From the NCBI GenBank assembly GCA_002424295.1, contig DIQY01000018.1, forward strand, positions 1,592 through 16,517: a stretch of DNA of 14,926 nt, in the 5' to 3' direction. Shown piece after piece: positions 6,971 to 13,603 of the stretch; the stretch's first letter is position 1, and the number at the start of each line of letters is the position of its first letter. The position numbers were made by a program, and so were the translations under genes. Under the pieces are notes generated by a model, which saw only the letters and a list, made by a program, of their open reading frames with translations, had not been told where the DNA came from and made no database searches. The DNA comes from Ruminococcaceae bacterium UBA5450 (lineage in GTDB: Bacteria > Bacillota > Clostridia > Oscillospirales > Acutalibacteraceae).

Positions 6971-7045
6971 CAAACATCTGTTATAAGAAATAAAAGTTGT
7001 GCAGGCGGAGACGTAAGGCAGATCTATCATATGCCATATATAAAG

Positions 7046-7074
7046 AAAAAGGTTCCGAAGAACGGAACCTTTTT
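7046..7074 (-). terminator. Rho-independent terminator of the peptidase operon (bidirectional form)
   Basis: A perfect 12-bp stem AAAAAGGTTCCG/CGGAACCTTTTT has a five-base loop (7058-7062). The A and T ends make it look like a terminator on both strands. It lies 22 bases after the stop codon of the minus-strand amidohydrolase and separates that operon from the hypothetical genes downstream. Confidence 0.93.
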
Positions 7075-7096
7075 CTATAAAGCTTATAAAGAGAAA

Positions 7097-8269
7097 TCAG
7101 CCATTAAAGTTTAGAGCCAGAGAGGCAAGCAGTGCTGCACCACGCCATAAAATATCCTCGTTGGCTGTAAAGTGAGAGCTATGCAGCGGCCAGCTTGGGT
7201 CTCCTTCTTTTGCAGTGCCGATCCAGGCGAAAGCACCTGGAACATGATTGAGATAAAAAGCAAAATCTTCTGCGCACATGGAAGGATGGAGAACAAGAAC
7301 AGATTTTTCTGCTCCAAACAAGGAAGCGGCGGTTTTGTGGACATAATCAGACATCGCTGCATCATTATTAACGGCCATATAGCCCCGTTCATAATCAAGT
7401 TCTCCGGTGCACTGTGATAAGGTGCAGATTCCTTTCAATACTTCTCCCAGACGTCGCTCTGCAAGATCCCGAACGTCAGGGTCAAAAGTGCGGCAGGTTC
7501 CCTCTAAAGCACATTCTTCTGCAATAATGTTGTAACGTGTGCCGGCTTTAAAGGTTCCGATGGAGATGACTGCCGATTTAAGAGGATCTGTGTTGCGGCT
7601 GATAATCGACTGTGCTGCAGTTACAAATTGAGCACCGGCAAGCAGCGAATCGATTCCTGCTTCAGGAGTAGCTGCGTGACCGGACTTTCCGTGAATCTTA
7701 ACATAGAAATGATCAGAAGCAGCCATTAGAGGACCAGCCTTTACACCAAAGGTACCAAGCGGAAGTCCCGGCCAGACATGCAGGCCAAAAATTGCGTTGA
7801 TTCCTTTTAATGCACCGGCTTCAATCATAGAACGGGAACCGCCTTTTGGCGAAAGCTCTTCAGCGGGCTGAAAAATGAGCCGGACTGTTCCGGAAATTTG
7901 ATCTTGAAACTGTGCGAGCAAATGCGCTGCGCCCAACAGCATTGTAATATGATTATCATGGCCGCATGCGTGCATCATACCCGGATTTTGAGAACAAAAT
8001 GGCAGCCCTGTTTCTTCTGAAATCTGAAGAGCGTCCATATCGGCGCGAAGAGCAACCGCTTTGCCGGGTTTGTTGCCGTGGATTTCTGCAAGAATTCCAT
8101 GGCCGCAGATATTTTCTGTAATCTGATAAGTACCGATTTTTCGCAGTTCCGCGGCAATCAAAGCAGAGGTTTCTTTTTCTTCAAAAGCTGCCTCTGGATG
8201 ACGATGGAATTCTTCCCGCAGTTCAGAAAGATGCGGTTCCATTTTTTGCGCGGATTCAAGAATTGTCAT
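7097..8269 (-). CDS. M20 family amidohydrolase (AbgA/hippurate hydrolase-like)
   Basis: This 390-residue cytosolic zinc-dependent enzyme should cleave an amide bond in an N-acyl amino acid. The M20D motifs are all present: LRADMDAL (74-81), HACGHDNH (100-107) with metal ligands C102 and H104, QPAEE (134-138), GLHVWP (162-167), the dimerisation-domain motif GHAA (197-200), and a late CAEDF where MGAEDF is common. Relatives include IAA-amino acid hydrolases, hippuricase, N-acetyl-diaminopimelate deacetylase and AbgA. The ATG at 8269 is chosen over the one at 8308: AAAGGGGG precedes it by about 11 bases, while the upstream ATG has no ribosome binding site. It is the last gene of the gltS-like/abgB-like operon, 48 bases after its neighbour. 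Pairing with an AbgB-like protein suggests an AbgA-like partner subunit, though AbgA itself is longer. Confidence 0.88.
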   Translation of the reverse strand: MTILESAQKMEPHLSELREEFHRHPEAAFEEKETSALIAAELRKIGTYQITENICGHGILAEIHGNKPGKAVALRADMDALQISEETGLPFCSQNPGMMHACGHDNHITMLLGAAHLLAQFQDQISGTVRLIFQPAEELSPKGGSRSMIEAGALKGINAIFGLHVWPGLPLGTFGVKAGPLMAASDHFYVKIHGKSGHAATPEAGIDSLLAGAQFVTAAQSIISRNTDPLKSAVISIGTFKAGTRYNIIAEECALEGTCRTFDPDVRDLAERRLGEVLKGICTLSQCTGELDYERGYMAVNNDAAMSDYVHKTAASLFGAEKSVLVLHPSMCAEDFAFYLNHVPGAFAWIGTAKEGDPSWPLHSSHFTANEDILWRGAALLASLALNFNG

Positions 8270-8317
8270 GAATAAAAATGCCCCCTTTTCTATTGGAGAA
8301 AGCCACATGAAACGATC

Positions 8318-9733
8318 TTATTTTTTGGAATTGCTATTTGGCATGATTTCGGGCGGGATTGGACAGTGGTAAGGTTTTCCGCCTGTTTCGGATAAAAATT
8401 CTTCCTTAGCCTTTGAAAGAATGGTAGGATTGTTAATTAGCCTTTTTGCTCCGTCAGCAAGGACCCTCGCAGCATAAAGCATTCCTTTGACCGCTGTGCC
8501 AGAGATTCCCTGTGCTACGGCCTGCCATGAGTGCGCCGGCGTACCGGGCACAAAACAGGCTCCAATAAACTGAGCGGTGGGAACGACGTGACTGCAGTCA
8601 CCCACATCTGAAGAACCCGGAATATTAATATCCAAGTGCTTGTGAGGCAGAACAAAATTCATCATCGGCAGCGCTTGACATTTCGCGATTATTTTTTGCT
8701 TTTCTGCGGCAGAAGATGCCGTTAGGGAAAGATCACTTGCCATATCCGTTTCTTTAACGGTCTTTTTCATCTCTTTTGCAAAATTCAGTTCCTCTTCAGT
8801 ATAAACGGGGAAAGGAACACTCGTCATACTCTGATAAAGAACCTCTTCCAGTACGGAGTTTGAGAGCACATTTGAACAGGCTTTATCAAATCGAATTTCC
8901 ACTTCGGTTTCTGTCATCAGGGCAGCACCCTTTGCAATCTTGCAGACGCGGTCGTACAGTTTCTGTACTTTTTTTGAGTCAGTGGAGCGGATCAGATAGA
9001 TGACCTCTGCATGATTTGGTATTACATTTGGAGAAATACCGCCGGTGTTGGTAATTGCATAATGAATTCGGTCGGTTGGTTCAATATGTTCCCGCAGATA
9101 ATTAGCGCCAACATCCATCAGTTCTACAGCATCCAGAGCACTGCGCCCCAGATGCGGTGCACCGGCAGCGTGAGCAGAAATTCCTTTAAAGCGGAAATAA
9201 GCCTGACAATTTGCCAGCATGGAGCCGGTTGCAACAGCATTGCCTCCACCGGGATGCCATGTGATGGCGGCGTCTAGACGATCAAATGCACCGGCTCTGG
9301 CAAGATAAGCTTTTCCGGAGCCGCCTTCTTCTGCAGGGCAGCCATATAGAACCACTGTGCCGGATCTTTTGCTTTCTTTCAGATAATCCCGCACCATCAG
9401 TGCGGCACCGACAGAGCCGCTGCCCAGCAGACTGTGTCCGCAGCCGTGCCCGTTTGGCGTTTCTTCTCTGGGAGAAGGAGACGCAACATTGGCTTTTTGG
9501 CTGAGCCCCGAAAGCGCATCATATTCGGCTAAAATGCCAATAATAGGATGACCGCTGCCAAAGGAGGCGGTAAAAGCTGTGTCCATTCCGGCTAGACCGG
9601 ATTTTACTGAAAAGCCTTCTTTTTTAAGAAGATCAATGATTGCCCCTGAAGAACGATATTCGCAAAATTTTAATTCTGAGAAATCCCAGATTTTCGCATT
9701 CAATTGAGTAAGCAGTTTTTCATAAGTTTCCAT
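8318..9733 (-). CDS. abgB: M20 family amidohydrolase, AbgB-like
   Basis: This 471-residue peptidase resembles AbgB, the p-aminobenzoyl-glutamate hydrolase subunit (about 480 residues in E. coli). Visible features are EYDAL (75-79), the expanded GHGCGH motif (95-100), CPAEEGGSGK (132-141) with E135/E136, WHPGGG (159-164), the AHAAGAPH dimerisation motif, a TNTGGISPNV segment, and a late SSDVGD followed by GTPAHSW, all typical of the AbgB branch. The metal centre appears intact, so it should be active. In E. coli AbgB works together with AbgA to release glutamate; here a second M20 gene follows 48 bases downstream and a glutamate-symporter-like gene precedes it by 27 bases. AAGGAAG nine bases before the ATG supports the start. 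The true substrate could be any N-acyl or amide amino acid. The symbol denotes similarity, not proven activity. Confidence 0.85.
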   Translation of the reverse strand: METYEKLLTQLNAKIWDFSELKFCEYRSSGAIIDLLKKEGFSVKSGLAGMDTAFTASFGSGHPIIGILAEYDALSGLSQKANVASPSPREETPNGHGCGHSLLGSGSVGAALMVRDYLKESKRSGTVVLYGCPAEEGGSGKAYLARAGAFDRLDAAITWHPGGGNAVATGSMLANCQAYFRFKGISAHAAGAPHLGRSALDAVELMDVGANYLREHIEPTDRIHYAITNTGGISPNVIPNHAEVIYLIRSTDSKKVQKLYDRVCKIAKGAALMTETEVEIRFDKACSNVLSNSVLEEVLYQSMTSVPFPVYTEEELNFAKEMKKTVKETDMASDLSLTASSAAEKQKIIAKCQALPMMNFVLPHKHLDINIPGSSDVGDCSHVVPTAQFIGACFVPGTPAHSWQAVAQGISGTAVKGMLYAARVLADGAKRLINNPTILSKAKEEFLSETGGKPYHCPIPPEIMPNSNSKK

Positions 9734-9760
9734 ATTACGTTTCTTCCTTTATGTAGGGAA

Positions 9761-11158
9761 TCAGTTTCCTTTAAATTCTTTGCCAAATGCGATACGGCTC
9801 GAAATGATAGCGCCAAGCAAAGAGACAATGCCAAGGCCAAGACCAACAAGTGCGGTAACACCTGCACCGCTGCTGATTGGCAGAACGATGAACATGTTAA
9901 GTAACGCAAAGTAAATAATACTGGTGACAGTGTAAGAAAGTGAATAGTTTGCAAGAGCAGGGCTCTTGAGGTCTGGATCGCAAATTCTGAGAAGCAGAAC
10001 GCCTGTCAGGAAAACACCTGTTGCCATGCCGAAGGTGCCGATCATCTGCTCAAACCAGTAGCCTTTCAGCAGACGTTTGCAGAAGAAGAACAGAACCGCG
10101 GTGGTAACGATGTAGCCGAGGACGACCATAACCAGAATTGGAACGATATAGGTGGCGATTGCTTTAAGAGGCATACTTGCAATTGCTGCAATTACAGCAA
10201 ATTCGGTGCAGGAACCGGAAATTTTGCTCTTTACGTGATCATCAACCAAATAATCGATCTTCAATTTGCACATGATCCCCCAGATGAGGAACATGACGAG
10301 CATGCCGTAAGCCCATACAGAGATACTGCTTAATACTGGGATCTTAAAAGTTTTGGTTAATTGAAGAATCCAATAGGAAATTCCGCAGGCGAGAAAAATC
10401 AGAGCCATATGAAATGCGAATGTATCAATAGAGGAAGACATTGTGGTTTCACGGCCAATAGAAGCTTGCTTTGCAGGATCTTTTTCAAAACCAACAAGCA
10501 GCGGTTCCGGAACATCTGCCGGCTTCTTTAGCATGGCGGTCTGACCATGACGGGCAGCCCAGTTGATCATTGCGATGCCGATCAGAATGCCGCCGACAAG
10601 ACCAAAGGTTGCTGTGGTGATACCAACGCCCTGAGAAGTTTGCCAATATGGTAAATTCATTTCGCTCAGCATATTGCCGAGGGTACCTGCGGTGCCATGA
10701 CCTCCAACAAATCCAATCGCAAGTTCGATGCCGAAAACATCATAAAGATTCTGATTGCTGAAGGCAACATGTGTGCCATAGCCGACTGCGAATTGTAACA
10801 TGCTGGCCGCAAGTCCGATAAACATCAGTGGAACAATGTTTTTGAGGACACCGGCGTCTTCTCCTGCAGAAGCGCCTTTCCCTGTTCCGATGCGCAGACC
10901 GAGAGGCACAGATGCGACAACCGGGACGATTAAAATACCTGGTAATAGAGAATAGGTGTTAAACCAATCGGTAGGGACCGGAAGAATGTTAAAGCATTGC
11001 GGCCCTAGGAGTAGGAGCAGAAATCCGCCGATCACGGAAGCCGGAATAAAGGCTTTCTGAAAGATTTTGACTTTGGCGCGCAAGAACACGCCCACTAATA
11101 GAAATACGCCTAAAAGACCCAAACTTTTAAGCAGGTCGGTAAGGATAGCACTGGTCAT
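9761..11158 (-). CDS. gltS: GltS-family sodium/glutamate symporter-like transporter
   Basis: This 465-residue membrane protein has about ten to twelve hydrophobic segments in the two-fold repeated layout of the ESS (glutamate:Na+ symporter) family. Signature loops are present: GGHGTAG (152-158) in the first half and GTFGMATGV (374-382) in the second, equivalent re-entrant-loop motifs. It is longer than E. coli GltS (about 400), partly because of a central cytoplasmic linker (about 200-245). It is the first gene of a three-gene operon with two M20 amidohydrolases, so it may import the free amino acid or the conjugate they hydrolyse. AGAGGGGG eight bases before the ATG fixes the start. A TTGACT-17-TATTGT promoter and a perfect inverted repeat lie upstream. 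The family call is firm; glutamate itself as the substrate is probable only. Confidence 0.88.
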   Translation of the reverse strand: MTSAILTDLLKSLGLLGVFLLVGVFLRAKVKIFQKAFIPASVIGGFLLLLLGPQCFNILPVPTDWFNTYSLLPGILIVPVVASVPLGLRIGTGKGASAGEDAGVLKNIVPLMFIGLAASMLQFAVGYGTHVAFSNQNLYDVFGIELAIGFVGGHGTAGTLGNMLSEMNLPYWQTSQGVGITTATFGLVGGILIGIAMINWAARHGQTAMLKKPADVPEPLLVGFEKDPAKQASIGRETTMSSSIDTFAFHMALIFLACGISYWILQLTKTFKIPVLSSISVWAYGMLVMFLIWGIMCKLKIDYLVDDHVKSKISGSCTEFAVIAAIASMPLKAIATYIVPILVMVVLGYIVTTAVLFFFCKRLLKGYWFEQMIGTFGMATGVFLTGVLLLRICDPDLKSPALANYSLSYTVTSIIYFALLNMFIVLPISSGAGVTALVGLGLGIVSLLGAIISSRIAFGKEFKGN

Positions 11159-11182
11159 TAGGTATTCCCCCTCTAGTTTTAT

Positions 11183-11210
11183 TTAAGGACTTTAATTTTT
11201 AAGTCCTTAA
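11183..11210. promoter_or_regulatory. Perfect 10-bp inverted repeat in the gltS-like leader (operator or hairpin)
   Basis: TTAAGGACTT (11183-11192) is mirrored by AAGTCCTTAA (11201-11210) around eight AT bases. It begins about four bases after the predicted minus-strand transcription start and ends before the gltS-like ribosome binding site. It is therefore either a roadblock operator for the divergent regulator or an RNA hairpin in the leader. Confidence 0.65.
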
Positions 11211-11220
11211 TGATGAATTC

Positions 11221-11249
11221 ACAATATCATCAACAGCAAGAAAAGTCAA
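11221..11249 (-). promoter_or_regulatory. Sigma-A promoter of the gltS-abgB-amidohydrolase operon
   Basis: Read on the minus strand, TTGACT (11249-11244) and TATTGT (11226-11221) are separated by exactly 17 bp. The -35 box matches five of six consensus bases and the -10 four of six. The predicted start lies near 11214, about 55 bases before the gltS-like ATG. Confidence 0.65.
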
Positions 11250-11257
11250 TTCTTTTT

Positions 11258-11286
11258 TTGACGAAATAAAATCTTTGTGATATATT
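11258..11286 (+). promoter_or_regulatory. Sigma-A promoter of the PrpR-N-like regulator gene
   Basis: TTGACG (11258-11263) and TATATT (11281-11286) are separated by 17 bp, each matching five of six consensus bases. The leader would be about 70 bases. The -35 box is only 8 bp from that of the divergent operon, so a single bound regulator could affect both. Confidence 0.7.
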
Positions 11287-11362
11287 AAAGAAAATCCACG
11301 AAAAAGTTTGTGAAAATTTAATTTTTGACAAAAGAATCTTAAGAAACGGATTAGGAGATTTT

Positions 11363-12673
11363 ATGATTTCTGTTGCAATTGTTAGCCCGAAGCGTTCGCT
11401 GGAACCGATCAATAAAGTGATCGAAAGCTATGACTTTGGGTGTGAGTTTCATAAATATATCTATAATGAGCTTTCCGACATTGATTGGATCTATGAGGAC
11501 TGCAAAAATCGGTGCGACGTGATTTTCTTCTCTGGAGAGCTGGGATATCATTATATTCATAACCATATCCCCAATATTGCAATTCCTTGTGCCTTTACTG
11601 CATATGGAACAAAAGATATTCTGGGAATTTTGCTGAATTTTTGTATTGAACATCCAGAGATCCCCTTAAATCGCGTATTTGTAGATTTTTTGACTCCTCT
11701 CAACCATTTTATGGACGTGCAGCGGTATATTGATCCGAAAAATATGCCTTATTTTTATGAAGATAAAATTTATGACTATAAACGGATTACCGCTCGTACC
11801 CAGGAACTTTGGGATGCTGGAAAAATCGATCTGGTTATCAGCCGAAGCATTAATAATCTTAAGGCATTGGACGAACTGAAAATTCCATATCTTGCAGTCT
11901 TTCCTTCTGCTATTATGATTCGGGAATCAATCGAAGCTGCAGTAAAAGAACTGCGGCTTTCTCAGGCCGAGGAGATGGATCACTTAGTTGTTATTTTGCG
12001 GCTGCCTATGGAACGAAGCTGCAATGGAGAAGAGCGCGAGTACAGAGAAGCAACGCTGCATAAGCTGCTGGTGGATTTTCGCCGAGATAATAATATGGAT
12101 TTTTTGATTGCCGCTGGCTTTGGACGCTTTGAACTCCAGACGCAGGCACCAATTCAGACAATCTCTGTGGAACGGATTCAAAGATTGGTGCGTTATCTGC
12201 AGGAACATTTGAATTTTCCATTCCGTATCGGAGCGGGGCTCAATCCTTCCGGAGACCGCAGCCATTATTATGCGGAAGTTGCATTGCTGGAAGCTTTAAA
12301 ATACGGCGGCAACGATGGATTTTTGGTGAGCGGAGACAATGCGGAGATGACAGGCCCCCTTTCTGCTACGCATGCAGTCACTTACAGCTATGAAAATCAG
12401 AACGCCGTTTCATTTGCAAAGACCTGCGGAATTAACCAGACCAATTTGCTGAAGCTTGTCGGGCTGTTTCAGCTCAATGAGTCGGCACATCTGACAGCAG
12501 CTTCCGTCGGAAAATTGCTGAATGTAACTTCCCGCAGCGCAAACCGAATTTTGCAGCAGCTTTTAGAAGCACAGCTGATTCATGAAATTTCGATTTCAGG
12601 CCCCAATAAAAAAGGAAGACCAACGAGAACGTATGGCTTTTCAGCGGAAAGTTTCAGAAAAAGACTTTTATAA
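11363..12673 (+). CDS. Probable transcriptional regulator: PrpR-N-like sensor, GGDEF-like middle, winged HTH
   Basis: This 436-residue protein is divergent from the transporter/peptidase operon and probably regulates it. Three regions can be seen. Residues 1-190 look like the PrpR N-terminal sensor: CDVIFFSG (51-58) and IDLVISRS...IPYLAVFPS (155-182) match the repeated open-sheet pattern of that domain. Residues about 205-325 resemble a degenerate GGDEF/CdaR-type or cyclohydrolase-III-like domain, with AAGFGRFE (250-257) at the place of the GGDEF hairpin, then FRIGAGLNPSG and an AEVALLEALKYG helix; catalytic acids are not conserved. Residues about 365-430 form a winged helix-turn-helix (LTAASVGKLLNVTSRSANRILQQL). 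AGGAGA five bases before the ATG supports the start. The domain assignments are from pattern reading. A sensor for the imported amino acid or conjugate is the simplest reading. Confidence 0.7.
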   Translation: MISVAIVSPKRSLEPINKVIESYDFGCEFHKYIYNELSDIDWIYEDCKNRCDVIFFSGELGYHYIHNHIPNIAIPCAFTAYGTKDILGILLNFCIEHPEIPLNRVFVDFLTPLNHFMDVQRYIDPKNMPYFYEDKIYDYKRITARTQELWDAGKIDLVISRSINNLKALDELKIPYLAVFPSAIMIRESIEAAVKELRLSQAEEMDHLVVILRLPMERSCNGEEREYREATLHKLLVDFRRDNNMDFLIAAGFGRFELQTQAPIQTISVERIQRLVRYLQEHLNFPFRIGAGLNPSGDRSHYYAEVALLEALKYGGNDGFLVSGDNAEMTGPLSATHAVTYSYENQNAVSFAKTCGINQTNLLKLVGLFQLNESAHLTAASVGKLLNVTSRSANRILQQLLEAQLIHEISISGPNKKGRPTRTYGFSAESFRKRLL

Positions 12674-12685
12674 TAGAGGAAAGAT

Positions 12686-12724
12686 AAAAAGACGTACTAC
12701 GAATTTTCGTGGTGCGCCTTTTTT
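12686..12724. terminator. Bidirectional terminator between the regulator gene and the mntR-like gene
   Basis: A 12-bp stem (12691-12702 with 12707-12718, one mismatch and two G-T wobbles) with a four-base loop is flanked by five A and six T. It can stop transcription from both convergent genes: 18 bases after the regulator stop on the plus strand and 14 bases past the metal-sensor stop on the minus strand. Confidence 0.85.
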
Positions 12725-12737
12725 ATGTTCCTGAATC

Positions 12738-13232
12738 TTATGGAGGAGGTCTTTTTTCGATTGAATTCATTTGCCCTTTTTGCGAAAGCTCCGCAGAAGT
12801 TTTTCCCCTTGTAATTTCCAGTTCTTTCGTCAGTTCGTCAAGCCTGTGAATCGTAGCGGGGGTTAAAAAATGTTCGATCTTTTCCGCTTCTTCCAATTCG
12901 TCCTGAGAATGGTTGAGAATGCAGAGAAAACGAAATAGAACGTCATGACGGTAGAGCAGATATTTTCCAACCTTACTGCCTTTTTGGGTCAAGTAGATCA
13001 ATCCGTATTTTTCTGAATGAAGATATCCGCAGCTGGTCAGTTGCTGTACCATTTTCGTAACGGAAGAAGGCTTTACATGAAGTCTTTGGGAAAGTTCCCC
13101 TACCTTTACGGTTTCACCTTGCTGTAAAATTCGGCAGATCATTTCTAAATAATCTTCCATTGCAGAGGTCATATCTGCGCTGTCGTTTTTTTGATAGCCT
13201 TTCAGAGTATAGAATCCGTTTTGCTCTTTCAT
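12738..13232 (-). CDS. DtxR/MntR-family metal-dependent transcriptional repressor
   Basis: This 164-residue cytosolic repressor is closest in pattern to Bacillus MntR. The N-terminal winged helix (about 22-90) contains VKPSSVTKMVQQL, nearly the MntR recognition helix, and YLTQKGSKVGKYLLYRH. The metal ligands known for MntR all have counterparts: D27, E30, H96, E117, E120 and H121 (IEHFL). The Cys and Met ligands of iron-sensing DtxR are absent, which favours Mn(II) or broad sensing. An extended N-terminus (about 20 residues) and a basic/polar tail ending in PPP are additions. The ATG at 13232 is preferred over the GTG at 13241 because AAGGTG, six bases before the ATG, overlaps the GTG. It is divergent from feoA/feoB with a 118-base shared control region, so it probably represses them when metal is plentiful. 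Confidence 0.87.
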   Translation of the reverse strand: MKEQNGFYTLKGYQKNDSADMTSAMEDYLEMICRILQQGETVKVGELSQRLHVKPSSVTKMVQQLTSCGYLHSEKYGLIYLTQKGSKVGKYLLYRHDVLFRFLCILNHSQDELEEAEKIEHFLTPATIHRLDELTKELEITRGKTSAELSQKGQMNSIEKRPPP

Positions 13233-13261
13233 AGAATTCACCTTATTTTTAATGATTCAAT

Positions 13262-13309
13262 TTTTGGAACGAATATTTTGGAAGCTGAATAATCTGTTGA
13301 TAGGCCAAA
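13262..13309 (+). promoter_or_regulatory. Candidate feoAB promoter with repeated TTTTGG elements
   Basis: The region between the divergent metal sensor and feoA has two direct copies of TTTTGGAA (13262-13269 and 13276-13283) and an inverted CCAAAA (13304-13309). A weak promoter TTGGAA-18-AATAAT (13264-13293) overlaps them. They are candidate binding sites for the MntR-like repressor, but no classic MntR or DtxR palindrome was found. Confidence 0.35.
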
Positions 13310-13350
13310 AGTTTCCTTCTCCTAAAATTTATTCGAAAGGTGTCATTTCT

Positions 13351-13584
13351 ATGAATCAGCAGTTTTGCTTAAATGATATTGTTCCGGGACAGCACGCAGT
13401 TGTCCGTTCATTAAATTCCAAAGGCAGTATGAGACGCCGACTTTTGGATATCGGGCTCATCGAAAATACAGATGTGGAATGTCTCGGAAGAAGTCCAGGA
13501 GGGGACCCCTCGGCGTTCCTGATTCGGGGAGCAGTAATTGCAATTCGTTCAGAAGACTGCCAAAACATCTTGATTAAAGCTTAG
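13351..13584 (+). CDS. feoA: Ferrous iron transport protein FeoA
   Basis: This 77-residue cytosolic protein has the SH3-like FeoA fold and assists FeoB in Fe(II) uptake. It shows the usual order: an N-terminal LNDIVPGQHAVV strand pair, the SKGSMRRRLLDIGLI helix with its conserved R-L-x-x-x-G-L/I pattern, then GDPSAFLIRGAVIAIR leading to the last strand. GAAAGGTG nine bases before the ATG at 13351 sets the start; an in-frame ATG at 13252 would add 33 residues with no FeoA similarity. The feoB gene begins 19 bases after its stop. Length is typical (75-85 residues). Regulation by the divergent MntR-like repressor is likely but not shown. Confidence 0.93.
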   Translation: MNQQFCLNDIVPGQHAVVRSLNSKGSMRRRLLDIGLIENTDVECLGRSPGGDPSAFLIRGAVIAIRSEDCQNILIKA

Positions 13585-13603
13585 TCGGAAAGGGGCTCTC
13601 AAA

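Noticed and set aside
6839..7114. 91-codon plus-strand frame
   Set aside because: It crosses the start of the coiled-coil gene, the inverted repeat and the terminator at 7046-7074, and has no ribosome binding site.
11325..11353. TTGACA at 11325 as a second promoter for the regulator
   Set aside because: No acceptable -10 box lies at 16-18 bp; the position falls on the ribosome binding site region. The TTGACG-17-TATATT promoter is much better.
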